From DATFPK01 sp035264885 (GTDB lineage: Bacteria; Actinomycetota; Thermoleophilia; Solirubrobacterales; 70-9): a DNA stretch of 52,278 nt. Location of the stretch: assembly GCA_035264885.1 (NCBI GenBank), contig DATFPK010000055.1, positions 1 through 52,278 of the forward strand. The letters run 5' to 3'. The position numbers and the translations under genes were made by a program. The notes under the pieces were generated by a model. It saw only the letters and a list, made by a program, of their open reading frames with translations, ran no database searches and was not told the origin of the DNA. Shown in pieces: positions 1-7,246 of this stretch; positions within the stretch are counted from its first letter, which is position 1; every line of letters begins with the position of its first letter.

Positions 1-76
1 ACGTTCTGCCCCGGGCCGTTGCAGCGTCGCCTGCCCTGGCGTAGGCTCGCCGCTGCGTCCGAGATAGGAGACGGCA

Positions 77-916
77 GTGGCGAGCGATGAGGTGAGCATC
101 GATCTCGACGCGTTTGACGAGTTCGAAGCGAGTGCGTGGGAAGAGCGAGTAGAGGGGTACGCGGGGTTCTTCGGTGCCGTTACGGGCCGGCTGGTCGAGC
201 CGCTCTTGGAGCTCGCTCGCGTGGGTCCAGGCACGCGGGTGCTCGACGTGGCAACCGGCCCCGGGTACGTGGCAGCGGAGGCGGCCCGCCGGGGGGCGAC
301 AGCGTGGGGCGTGGACGTCGCCGAGGCGATGGTCGCCCGGGCCGGCGCGGAGCACCCGGGCGTCGAATTCAGGCAGGCGGACGCGCAGGCGCTGCCGTTC
401 GAGAAGGGCGCCTTCGATGCGGTTCTTTGCAACTTCGGGCTTCCCCACTTCGGCCGTCCGGAGCTGGCGGTCGCCGAGGGCGTACGGGTCCTCGCTCCCG
501 GGGGCCGGCTGGCGCTGACGACTTGGGACGTTCCCGCGGAGATGCGCATGTTCGGCGTGTTCCTGGAGGCCGTTGCAGAGGCTGGCGCGGGACCGCTCGA
601 CGGTCTGCCCCGGGGGCCTGATGTCTTCCGGTTCTCCGACGACGGGGAGTTTCGCCGCCTGCTCGAAGGAGAGGGTCTCGTCGACGTGGAGGTGCACCGC
701 GTGGCGTTCACGCATCCCGTGAGCTCGTTCGGGGACTTCTGGGGCGCCCTGCAACGCGGGACGGTTCGGATGGCTTCGCTCGTGCTCGGGCAGCCGGAGC
801 AGACTCGGGAGCGGATCCGCACCGCGCTTGAGCGCCGCCTGGCCGCCTATGCCACCGACGGGCGGTTCCACGTCCCGGTCTCAGTGAAGCTCGCGGCTGG
901 CCGCAAGGACGGCTGA
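77..916 (+). CDS. Class I SAM-dependent methyltransferase
   Basis: A 279-residue protein with the Rossmann-like class I methyltransferase fold. Motif I (VLDVATGPG, about residues 55-63) binds S-adenosylmethionine, the acidic residue after strand 2 is in GVDVAEAM (about 78-85), and the post-II region reads FDAVLCNFGLPHF. This is the UbiE/Methyltransf_11 type, which methylates small molecules, but the substrate cannot be read from sequence. Translation starts at a GTG preceded by AGGAGA-like bases around position 66. The first 20 residues are acidic. The gene stands alone, with no partner gene in the same direction close by. Confidence 0.9.
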   Translation: MASDEVSIDLDAFDEFEASAWEERVEGYAGFFGAVTGRLVEPLLELARVGPGTRVLDVATGPGYVAAEAARRGATAWGVDVAEAMVARAGAEHPGVEFRQADAQALPFEKGAFDAVLCNFGLPHFGRPELAVAEGVRVLAPGGRLALTTWDVPAEMRMFGVFLEAVAEAGAGPLDGLPRGPDVFRFSDDGEFRRLLEGEGLVDVEVHRVAFTHPVSSFGDFWGALQRGTVRMASLVLGQPEQTRERIRTALERRLAAYATDGRFHVPVSVKLAAGRKDG

Positions 917-1135
917 CCCAGCGCCATCTGCCTAACGACCTTCCGCACCGGAGCGACCGGCCACGATGACCCCACTCACCTCACGCTCGACATCGCTCCG
1001 GCGAGCGACTCTTCGACGGCGTCGAGTCCTCGGGTTGGAGCCCGTCGAGGTATTGCATTCCCCGCTGGCCACGCACATCCGCTATCGCCGGGCGGGGTGA
1101 GCCGCCTTCCTCTGCCGGGGGCCCGCTGTCGCCGT

Positions 1136-1378
1136 CTACTGGGCCAGCAGGCGTTTGACGGTCCCGATGACGTAGACGAGCGAGAGCCCGAAGAAGAGGG
1201 CTCCGATTGCGGCGCGAACCTGCTCGTCCGATAGCGGCGCCCGCCGAGACACCGGCTCGGCAACGCCGTCGGCGACCTTCGCGCGCCAACCGACCAGGGC
1301 GGCTTCGCCGGCGGCTGTCACGTCCCTGGGAGACACACCAAACCGGTACCCGGCGCCTTTCGCTTCACGCCAAGCCAT
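1136..1378 (-). CDS. Small single-span membrane protein, unknown function
   Basis: An 80-residue protein that I do not recognise. Its C-terminus is one clear membrane helix (about residues 56-74, IGALFFGLSLVYVIGTV) ending in a basic KRLLAQ tail. The N-terminal half is soluble and Arg/Ala-rich. The ATG at 1378 gives the product described; a GTG 14 codons in is also possible. The frame stays open far upstream, but that part lies antisense to the secreted gene at 1415 and has no protein-like character. It is divergent from that gene, with only 36 bp between the starts. I see nothing between 917 and 1135. Confidence 0.55.
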   Translation of the reverse strand: MAWREAKGAGYRFGVSPRDVTAAGEAALVGWRAKVADGVAEPVSRRAPLSDEQVRAAIGALFFGLSLVYVIGTVKRLLAQ

Positions 1379-1414
1379 GCGAGACTCTCGATTTCGAGAG
1401 GAGCGACACAAGGG

Positions 1415-2134
1415 ATGCCGACGCAAGAGAAGGCGCTGGGACGAGTGGGAGCGCGAGCACTGGCGTCGCTTCTCGCGCTCGGCCTGATCTGCGCGTCTGG
1501 CGCCGCCGGTCCGGGGGCGGACGGGAGCGACGGGGCCTCCGCGGCTTCCAACCCCCCGCCCCCGGCGTGCGGGGACGGATTCCCGAAGCCGCCGCCGAAG
1601 CGCTATCGCTTCCGCATCGCCGGCACCGTCACCAGCAGGGACCGGTGGGTCGACGGCAAGGAGACCTACCTCTATCAAGGCGTGATGAAGCGGGTGGTCT
1701 GTAGAGGCACGAAGGTCGAGTACTGGCAGACCAGGGGTACGGCGACCCGGACCTTCAGGAACATCGCGATGGCGCCCCGCGAGTGCGAGTTCACCGGCTA
1801 CCCGCCCCACTACGGGATCGGCAATGCCCCGACGCAGACGCGTCCCCTTCGGCACTTCGATGTCGACGTCGGGTTCGTATGGAGCGGCCACAAGTACCAG
1901 ACCTCCGTCATCAACCCGAGGAGGGGGAACGCCGATGCGCACGGCACCGTGCGCTGTCCCGGGCCGCCGGCGGCCAACGGAGCGACAGTGCCGGCCACCT
2001 TCCGGCACGTGTCCACCGACCTCTTCACGCGCAACGGCCTGCCGAAGCGAGTCGTGAAGGGCAAAATCGTCAACTACCTCGACATCGCGCTCTACCGCCA
2101 CTCGTTCCACTGGAAGCTGACGGCGATCGGGTAG
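1415..2134 (+). CDS. Secreted protein of unknown function
   Basis: A 239-residue protein with a Sec-type N-terminus: basic residues, then LASLLALGLICASGAAG, then a Gly/Ser/Pro-rich linker to about residue 55. The mature domain looks like a beta-rich extracellular domain (repeated short strands such as RYRFRIAGTVTS and RHFDVDVGFVWSGHKYQTSV) with four cysteines that could form two disulfides (near residues 53, 96, 124 and 180). I do not recognise the family. No operon partner follows on the same strand. Confidence 0.75.
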   Translation: MPTQEKALGRVGARALASLLALGLICASGAAGPGADGSDGASAASNPPPPACGDGFPKPPPKRYRFRIAGTVTSRDRWVDGKETYLYQGVMKRVVCRGTKVEYWQTRGTATRTFRNIAMAPRECEFTGYPPHYGIGNAPTQTRPLRHFDVDVGFVWSGHKYQTSVINPRRGNADAHGTVRCPGPPAANGATVPATFRHVSTDLFTRNGLPKRVVKGKIVNYLDIALYRHSFHWKLTAIG

Positions 2135-2180
2135 TCCCACCCTCCAGCCGGAGGTGCAGGCGGTCGATCCCTCGCTGACG

Positions 2181-2765
2181 TCAGGTGGGGCAGATTCGCG
2201 TGTAGACGGTCCGCGCCGGATGCCCCGGCCTGGTCGTCGAGTGCATCCACGACAGGTGCAGGTGATTGTGGGGCCCGTGGTTGGCGTCCCCGCTATAGCC
2301 CACCCAACGGAAGGGGGGGCGGGGCCGGTTCTGCCTCGGTTCGACAAGGCGCGCCAGCCGTGTCACCTGGGTCCAGCTGCCGCCCCGACCGGGGGTGATG
2401 TCGATCGCGAGGCCGAGCGGGTGCTCCCCTCCCGCTGCGTGCACCGGATCCCGTGAGTACCCGTCGTTGACGAAGATGTGGAAGCGGCGGACCATCCAGG
2501 CGACGTCGGGGAGGAGGCGAACGTCGATCTTCTCGCCCGGGAAACCCGGGATCGACACGAATCTGCCGCCCCCCACGGTCTTGCACAGGTTCGTTGCCAG
2601 TTTGGCGCTGCGTGGCGGCGGGGGCGGCGTGCCCAGTCCGCCGGTGGCCCCGATCGAGCTGGCAGGGATGGTTCCGCCGACCACCACAAGCGCAGACGCG
2701 CCGACCAGTGCAAGCCGGCGAAACCAGTTGTCTCCAATTGGCCCTGTAGGACAGCGCATCATCAC
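2181..2765 (-). CDS. Secreted LAS-type (M15-like) peptidoglycan peptidase candidate
   Basis: A 194-residue protein with a signal peptide or N-terminal anchor (about residues 17-40). It carries the metal-ligand pattern of LAS peptidases (the M15/VanY fold): H115 and D122 in EHPLGLAID, matching HxxGxAxD, and H168/H170 in HNHLH. Those enzymes are zinc D,D- or L,D-peptidases acting on cell-wall peptides or related amides. The domain is short for the family, and the usual Ser before the first His is replaced by GE. The motif order and spacing make the fold likely. The exact bond cleaved is unknown. Confidence 0.75.
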   Translation of the reverse strand: MMMRCPTGPIGDNWFRRLALVGASALVVVGGTIPASSIGATGGLGTPPPPPRSAKLATNLCKTVGGGRFVSIPGFPGEKIDVRLLPDVAWMVRRFHIFVNDGYSRDPVHAAGGEHPLGLAIDITPGRGGSWTQVTRLARLVEPRQNRPRPPFRWVGYSGDANHGPHNHLHLSWMHSTTRPGHPARTVYTRICPT

Positions 2766-2956
2766 TCTCTTCCGAGGCCTACGGGGTTAGCTGTCGGGCT
2801 CGCGCTGAAAGAGCTGCGCTAGGAGCTGTCACTCCATTCGCCCCAGGGCCATTGAGCCCTTTGGGTCCCCCGCTCGCCGGACGAAGGTCATCCGGCGATT
2901 AGGCAGCGGTAACTGGGCGGGCACTGTAGCGGACGGAATCGGCGGCAAGCCCGGTT

Positions 2957-3376
2957 CTAGCCCTCGCGGATCCGGGCGACGGCCCGCCTGACCGGCGCTA
3001 CGTTCCGCGGCGGAACGTCCCCGCTCAGGATCAGGAGGATGTTCTCGACGCGATAGCAGTACAGGGCTCCAGACGCACGGCTCGACTGGAGGCAGTTGCG
3101 ATACTCGCGACCGGCCGCCCGGGCGTCTTCGTAAGCGGCAACCGAGCCGCCGCCGCCGTGATCGACCGCCGGCGCCCCGCGGACTCCGACGGCGAAGGTG
3201 CGGCCCCCGGCAGCACTCGCAAGCTCCGTCCCGACCACCAATCCCGCCCCCTCGGCGTTCGCCCTCTGGAGAAAGCCGTCGACGGAGAGGTTCTCGCTCC
3301 CGTCCCCGCACCCGGCGAGTCCAAGGCTGAACAATGCGGCAGCGGCCGCCATGCCCCGGCATGTCCGGACGATCAT
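2957..3376 (-). CDS. Putative lipoprotein, last gene of the CarH-like operon
   Basis: A 139-residue protein with a lipobox: signal peptide MIVRTCRGMAAAAALFSLGL, then AGC at about residues 21-23, so lipidation and membrane anchoring are expected. The remainder is small and of unknown function, with further cysteines in RNCLQSS and YCYRVEN. ATG 3376 is chosen because the upstream gene stops at 3379-3381, leaving 2 nt between them. The longer open frame upstream lies antisense or out of frame to real genes. It is the fourth and last gene of the minus-strand run 5071 to 2957. Confidence 0.75.
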   Translation of the reverse strand: MIVRTCRGMAAAAALFSLGLAGCGDGSENLSVDGFLQRANAEGAGLVVGTELASAAGGRTFAVGVRGAPAVDHGGGGSVAAYEDARAAGREYRNCLQSSRASGALYCYRVENILLILSGDVPPRNVAPVRRAVARIREG

Positions 3377-3378
3377 GG

Positions 3379-3843
3379 CTAGGTGCCGTCGTCGCGCGCC
3401 GACGGCGGCAGGGCGCCCTCCGGCCCCCCCGCCGCCGAAGGGTGCCGTAAGGCAGTGGCCGCCTCGGCGAGCGCGGCGGCGAGGCGGCCACTGCCCTCCA
3501 GCGACTCGCCGCGAACGACATCGGCTGCGATCTCGAGGTCGCGGGCCAGACGGGAAACCGGAAAGTCGCGCGCGGCGAGGACTCCGGCGAGCCAGTCGAC
3601 CTTCGCCCCCAGATCGACGAATCCCCGCGTCGCCGCCGCCGCCCAGGCGAGGATGTGCTGGTTGTCGTGCCGGCACCAGGCGATCCCCGCCTCTCCGTAG
3701 CGTTCGGCCTCGTCCGGGAACTCCGCGCGGTAGCGATCGCAGATCGTCGTTGCGAGCCGGACCAGGTCGAGGACCTCCCCGCCGGCGAGCTCTGCTTCCT
3801 GAGGCGGAGCGCTGCCGGTAGGCGGGGCCGGCCGGCCGCTCAA
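3379..3843 (-). CDS. Helical protein of unknown function in the CarH-like operon
   Basis: A 154-residue protein starting at a TTG that overlaps the stop of the preceding gene (ATTGA, 3843-3840), so translation is probably coupled. The sequence is strongly alpha-helical with no signal peptide or membrane span. Noteworthy are a Trp/Cys/His-rich helix (IAWCRHDNQHILAWAA) and a region LAARDFPVSRLARDLEIAADVV reminiscent of helical bundles of small-ligand sensors. I do not recognise a named family. Its place between a B12-type regulator/monooxygenase pair and a lipoprotein suggests a light- or stress-response role (inference). Confidence 0.65.
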   Translation of the reverse strand: MSGRPAPPTGSAPPQEAELAGGEVLDLVRLATTICDRYRAEFPDEAERYGEAGIAWCRHDNQHILAWAAAATRGFVDLGAKVDWLAGVLAARDFPVSRLARDLEIAADVVRGESLEGSGRLAAALAEAATALRHPSAAGGPEGALPPSARDDGT

Positions 3844-4148
3844 TCGGCCACGACCTCGTAGGTGTGAAGGTGCTCGAGCCGCTCCAGGTCTATCGACCGG
3901 TCGAGCTCCGGATCGATCCGGTCGTGGGAGCGCCTGTGTGCGTCGCTTCGCATGTAGGCCTTGAAGCATTCGCGGTCCCGCCAGCGGCTGACCATGATGA
4001 TCTCCCCGGCGTCGCGATCGGACTGCCAGACCTCGAGGTCGAGAAACCCGTCGAACCCGTCGACCAGGCCGAGCCGTCCGCGGAAGGCATCGATCAGCGC
4101 CGGCGCTGACCCTGCTTCGATCCGCAACCTCGACATCGAGATGTACAC
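3840..4148 (-). CDS. Antibiotic biosynthesis monooxygenase (ABM) domain protein
   Basis: A 102-residue single-domain protein of the dimeric alpha+beta barrel ABM family: an N-terminal beta strand (VYISMSRLRI), the helix SAPALIDAFRGRL, and the strand pairs FLDLEVWQS and GEIIMVSRWRDRECFKAYMRSDAHRR. The pattern SRWRDRECFKAYMRS matches the conserved 'sxWeseeafkaw' segment of heme-degrading or quinol monooxygenase-like ABM proteins. The GTG at 4148 is preferred because it completes strand 1; ATG 4136 is possible. It follows the CarH-like gene by 14 nt and overlaps the next gene by 4 nt. The substrate is unknown. Confidence 0.85.
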   Translation of the reverse strand: MYISMSRLRIEAGSAPALIDAFRGRLGLVDGFDGFLDLEVWQSDRDAGEIIMVSRWRDRECFKAYMRSDAHRRSHDRIDPELDRSIDLERLEHLHTYEVVAD

Positions 4149-4162
4149 CGCGCGACGATAGC

Positions 4163-5071
4163 TCAGGCGGCCGGCAGCGCTTTCCGGACTCCCCCATCGC
4201 GGAACCCGAGGGCGGCGCTCACGGGATCGCCGGCCAGGTCGTGACCCGCCGCCGCCTGCGCCAGGGCGGGGTTCGCGCCAGCCCCGCCGAGATAGAGCGG
4301 AGTCTCCTGGCCAAGCGCTCGAAGCTCCTCGGCGACGGCGGCGAATCTCGTTTCCTCCACCGAGGCGAGCACGACGACGTCGGCGGCAGTCCGGCGGTCT
4401 GTGTCGCGCAGCGTCTCCACCGGGGTGTCGGCGCCCAGATAGAGGATCCGCCAGCCACCGCGGCTCAGGGCGAGGCCGAAGGCGATCAAGCCGATCGTGT
4501 GCAGCTCTCCGGAGGGACAAGCCAGGACCGCAGTTTGCGCCCCGCCGTTCTCCCACCCCCGGGCGACCGCCAGCAGTCGCGCCTCGACGAGCCTGCTGGC
4601 GAAGTGCTCCTGCCCCACCGTCATCTCCTCGCGTGCCCACCGGTGCCCGATCTCGCGCATGCAGGGGAGGATCACGTCGCGGAGGACCGCTTCGACGCTG
4701 AGCCTGCCGAACGCATCGTCGAGCGCGCCCTGCGCCCCCCGCTCGTCGTAGTCCTCCAGCGCTTCGCGCAGCCGAACCGCCAGCCCGTCTGTCGGCAGCT
4801 TAGGAGCCGCGGCGGGCCCAGACGGCTCTGTTGATCCGCCCAGCGCGATCCGCGCCGCCTCGGCAGGCGCCGCCCCGCGCCGAAGCTCTTCGAGCATCGT
4901 CCGGAGCTGGTGCGCGTCGTCGGCGGAGTAGAGCCTGAAGCCTCCGTCCGAGCGGCGCGGGCGCGGCACCCCGTACCGGCGCTCCCAGTTGCGGAGGCGG
5001 TCGGCGCTGACCCCGACGGACCTGCTGAAGGGCCCGATCCGGAGGAGCCGGTCCCTCGTTTCGTCAGACAT
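4163..5071 (-). CDS. MerR-type regulator with B12-binding domain, CarH/LitR photoreceptor type
   Basis: 302 residues. An N-terminal MerR winged helix (about 10-75, LRNWERRYGVPRP) is followed by a four-helix cap and a Rossmann cobalamin-binding domain. Two signatures fit the CarH class of adenosyl-B12 photoreceptors: W145-x9-E155-H156, and the lower-ligand motif ELHTIG with H191. The interval from EH to H191 is 35 residues, as between His142 and His177 of Thermus CarH. In that family dark B12-bound tetramers repress and light releases DNA. The residue after W145 is Ala, where Thermus CarH has His132, the second axial ligand formed after photolysis. It heads an operon with the ABM, helical and lipoprotein genes. 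The ATG overlaps operator-like repeats (5071-5103). Confidence 0.9.
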   Translation of the reverse strand: MSDETRDRLLRIGPFSRSVGVSADRLRNWERRYGVPRPRRSDGGFRLYSADDAHQLRTMLEELRRGAAPAEAARIALGGSTEPSGPAAAPKLPTDGLAVRLREALEDYDERGAQGALDDAFGRLSVEAVLRDVILPCMREIGHRWAREEMTVGQEHFASRLVEARLLAVARGWENGGAQTAVLACPSGELHTIGLIAFGLALSRGGWRILYLGADTPVETLRDTDRRTAADVVVLASVEETRFAAVAEELRALGQETPLYLGGAGANPALAQAAAGHDLAGDPVSAALGFRDGGVRKALPAA

Positions 5072-5099
5072 TGATCAAAAGCTGTTCAATCCTTGTTAA
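5071..5099 (+). promoter_or_regulatory. Candidate sigma-70-type promoter for the gene at 5158
   Basis: TTGATC at 5071-5076 and TGTTAA at 5094-5099, separated by 17 bp, make a reasonable -35/-10 pair pointing toward the gene at 5158. Both boxes sit inside the 11-bp repeats, so a bound regulator would block RNA polymerase. Confidence 0.45.
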
Positions 5100-5103
5100 A
5101 ACT
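5071..5103. promoter_or_regulatory. Three tandem 11-bp repeats, candidate CarH-type operator
   Basis: Three abutting 11-mers read on the minus strand as AGTTTTAACAA, GGATTGAACAG and CTTTTGATCAA. They share nnWTTKAWCAR, with five invariant positions. They lie in an A+T-rich patch that stands out from its surroundings and end on the first base of the regulator's ATG. Head-to-tail 11-bp repeats are the known mode of DNA recognition by tetrameric CarH. Autoregulation, plus control of the divergent gene at 5158, is inferred. Confidence 0.7.
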
Positions 5104-5157
5104 CGAGTTTAGGGGGTAGGACGGAGGAACAGCCCTCGTGAGAGGAGAGGAAGACGA

Positions 5158-5649
5158 ATGACCGCCGCCATCAAAACCAGTGACAGCCCCCAGCAAGCCC
5201 TGGACAGCCTCTTCGGGTTATCCCGAACCGCCGCCGCGGCCCTGGCCGGCGCCGTGATGGCGCTCGTTCAGCGGACGATGGGCGACACCCCGACGGGGCG
5301 GGTCGTCCGCGCCGCGGCGCCGATCCTGGTGATGGGAATCGCCACGTTCATGATCCTGACCCAGCTCCAGATTGCCAAGGAGATCGTGACGATCACCTAC
5401 GCGGCCCTGATGGCCACGGCGGTCCTCGGCCTCGGCCTCGCCTTCGGCCTCGGCGGCCGCCAGGTCGCCGCCGACATGCTCCAAAACGCCTACGACAAGG
5501 GCCGCGAGCAAAAGGACCAGGTCAAAGACGACCTCGACAAGGGCAGGCAGCGCGCCGAGGACCAGGCCGGCCAGGCGCGGGACCAACTTGGGGGAAGCGC
5601 CGGCTCTGCGGAGGGAACTCCTCCGTCGCCGCCGGCGGCGACGGCATGA
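5158..5649 (+). CDS. Membrane protein with conserved TM helix (CmpX/MscS-associated type)
   Basis: 163 residues. Two membrane helices (about 56-76, APILVMGIATFMILTQLQIA, and 80-100, ITYAALMATAVLGLGLAFGLG) are followed by GGRQVAADMLQNAYDKG. This resembles the 'conserved TM helix' domain of CmpX and MscS-like proteins, just before where a channel pore domain would start, but no MscS domain follows. Instead there is a long charged, predicted coiled segment (EQKDQVKDDLDKGRQRAEDQ) and a disordered Pro/Ala tail. It is divergent from the CarH-like regulator and opens a run of stress/envelope genes. The ATG has a good SD (GAGAGGAA) about 8 nt upstream. Confidence 0.75.
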   Translation: MTAAIKTSDSPQQALDSLFGLSRTAAAALAGAVMALVQRTMGDTPTGRVVRAAAPILVMGIATFMILTQLQIAKEIVTITYAALMATAVLGLGLAFGLGGRQVAADMLQNAYDKGREQKDQVKDDLDKGRQRAEDQAGQARDQLGGSAGSAEGTPPSPPAATA

Positions 5650-5689
5650 GGCCGGCATTCGGAAAACCACCATCGATGGGAGGAACCCC

Positions 5690-6457
5690 ATGGAGATGCA
5701 GACAGCGATGACCGAGGCCTATGAGTGGCGCGGTCGCACGGTCCTCGACCGAGACGGGGAGAAGATCGGCAAGCTCGAGGAGGTCTACCTCGACGAGCAG
5801 ACCGGCCGGCCCGAGTGGGCGCTGGTCAACACCGGGATGTTCGGCACCAAGTCGAACTTCGTGCCGCTGAGCGGCGCCGCCCCGGCCGGCGGCGAGGTCC
5901 GGGTGTCCTTTGAGAAGGACCAGGTAAAGGACGCGCCCGCGATCGACCCCGACGGGGAGCTCTCCCAGGAGCAGGAGGCGACGCTCTACGGCCACTACGG
6001 CCTCGACTACGGCGAGAGCCGCTCGGGCAGCGGCCTGCCCGAGGGCACGGCCGACGGGGAGCCGGTCGGCCGCGACACCAGCGGCCCGACCACCGACAGC
6101 GCGATGACCCGCTCAGAGGAAGAGGTCCGGGTCGGCACCGCCGAGCGCGAGAGCGGCCGGGTGCGGCTGCGCAAGTACGTCGTCACGGAGGACGTCCAGC
6201 AGACCGTGCCGGTCAAGCGCGAGGAGGTCCGGGTCGAGCGCGAGCCGGTCACCGCCGAGAACGCCGACCAGGCGCTCGAGGGCCCCGAGATCTCCGACGA
6301 GGAGCACGAGGTCGTCCTCCGCGAGGAGGAGCCGGTGGTCGAAAAGCGCGCCGTGCCCAAGGAGCGGGTCCGGCTCGACAAGGAGACCGTGACCGAGGAG
6401 GAGACCGTCTCCGAGCAGGTCCGCAAGGAGCAGATCGACCTCGAGGGGGACCGGTAG
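5690..6457 (+). CDS. PRC-barrel and DUF2382 (YsnF/AvaK) stress protein
   Basis: 255 residues in two domains. The N-terminal PRC-barrel (about 10-85: WRGRTVLDRDGEKIGKLEEVYLDEQTGRPEWALV) is followed by a C-terminal DUF2382 domain (about 150-250) with its typical repeated charged strands such as RLRKYVVTEDVQQTVPVKREEVRVER and VVEKRAVPKERVRLDKETV. YsnF-type proteins are general-stress proteins of unknown biochemistry. ATG 5690 is supported by GGGAGGA at 5679-5684; the frame is open upstream but that part overlaps the previous gene. The next gene starts 2 nt after the stop, so they form an operon. Confidence 0.9.
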   Translation: MEMQTAMTEAYEWRGRTVLDRDGEKIGKLEEVYLDEQTGRPEWALVNTGMFGTKSNFVPLSGAAPAGGEVRVSFEKDQVKDAPAIDPDGELSQEQEATLYGHYGLDYGESRSGSGLPEGTADGEPVGRDTSGPTTDSAMTRSEEEVRVGTAERESGRVRLRKYVVTEDVQQTVPVKREEVRVEREPVTAENADQALEGPEISDEEHEVVLREEEPVVEKRAVPKERVRLDKETVTEEETVSEQVRKEQIDLEGDR

Positions 6458-6459
6458 AC

Positions 6460-7095
6460 ATGGCTCAGCAGACCGGATCAAGGTCAGCCGAGCGCGTCGA
6501 CGGCCGCGCGAGCGAGCGCGTCCGCCGGGATCCCGGCGTCAGGCATGACGCCGGTACGGTTCGGGAGCGCCAGCGTGACGAGTACGGCGGGTTCAACATC
6601 GGGGCGGCCTTCTTCGGCTGGCTGGTGGCCGTAGGCATCGCCGTGCTGCTCACAGCGCTGCTTAGTGCCGCGGGAGCCGCTATCGGCCTGACCTCCCTCA
6701 CCGAAGGCGAGGCGCGCTCGAGCGCCGATGCGATCAGCATCGTCGGCGGGATCCTGTTCGTGGCGGTGCTGGCGATCGCGTACTACGCAGGCGGCTATGT
6801 CGCCGGGCGGATGTCGCGGTTCGACGGCGCACGGCAGGGGCTCGGCGTGTGGCTGTTCGGGCTCGTCGCGACCATCGCCCTGGCAGTACTCGGGGCGATC
6901 GCGGGCTCGGAGTACAACCTCCTGTCGCAGCTCAACCTGCCCCGGATCCCGATTGACGAAGGATCCTTGGCCACGGGCGCCGTGATCGCCCTGATCGCGA
7001 TCCTGATCGCGACGGTGCTGGCCGCGATCGCGGGCGGCAAGGTCGGCGAGCGCTACCACCGCAAGGTGGACCGCGCCGGCTTCAGAGACGCCTGA
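6460..7095 (+). CDS. Four-span integral membrane protein, unknown function
   Basis: 211 residues. A charged cytoplasmic N-terminus of about 45 residues is followed by four membrane helices near 49-72, 90-113, 124-145 and 167-192 (FFGWLVAVGIAVLLTALLSAAG, IVGGILFVAVLAIAYYAGGYVAG, LGVWLFGLVATIALAVLGAIAG, TGAVIALIAILIATVLAAIAGG). The small-residue-rich helices and the AGGYVAGRMSRFDGARQGLGVWL segment are typical of actinobacterial membrane proteins of unknown function found next to DUF2382 genes. It is co-transcribed with the preceding gene (2 nt gap), and a strong terminator follows. Confidence 0.8.
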   Translation: MAQQTGSRSAERVDGRASERVRRDPGVRHDAGTVRERQRDEYGGFNIGAAFFGWLVAVGIAVLLTALLSAAGAAIGLTSLTEGEARSSADAISIVGGILFVAVLAIAYYAGGYVAGRMSRFDGARQGLGVWLFGLVATIALAVLGAIAGSEYNLLSQLNLPRIPIDEGSLATGAVIALIAILIATVLAAIAGGKVGERYHRKVDRAGFRDA

Positions 7096-7117
7096 CGGCA
7101 CAAAGCACGACCAAGGA

Positions 7118-7151
7118 CGAGAGGCCTCCTACGGGAGGCCTCTCGGCTTTT
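7118..7151 (+). terminator. Rho-independent terminator
   Basis: A perfect 12-bp stem, CGAGAGGCCTCC (7118-7129) with GGAGGCCTCTCG (7134-7145), a TACG tetraloop, and a T-run at 7148-7151. It ends the 5158-7095 gene run. It is one of the few hairpins in the window with a proper T tract. Confidence 0.9.
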
Positions 7152-7246
7152 CCCGCTCTCGACATGTGCCGGTCGGCACGAATCCTGGGATCGGGGTACA
7201 TTGGACATGGGCCTGAAGGACCGGGCCCACCGTTCCAGGAGGTCAC

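Noticed and set aside
1136..2347. Long 403-codon minus-strand frame antisense to the secreted gene at 1415
   Set aside because: Only its last 80 codons look like protein (kept as the small membrane protein 1136-1378). The remainder is Arg/Gly/Pro-rich shadow sequence opposite a gene with a signal peptide.
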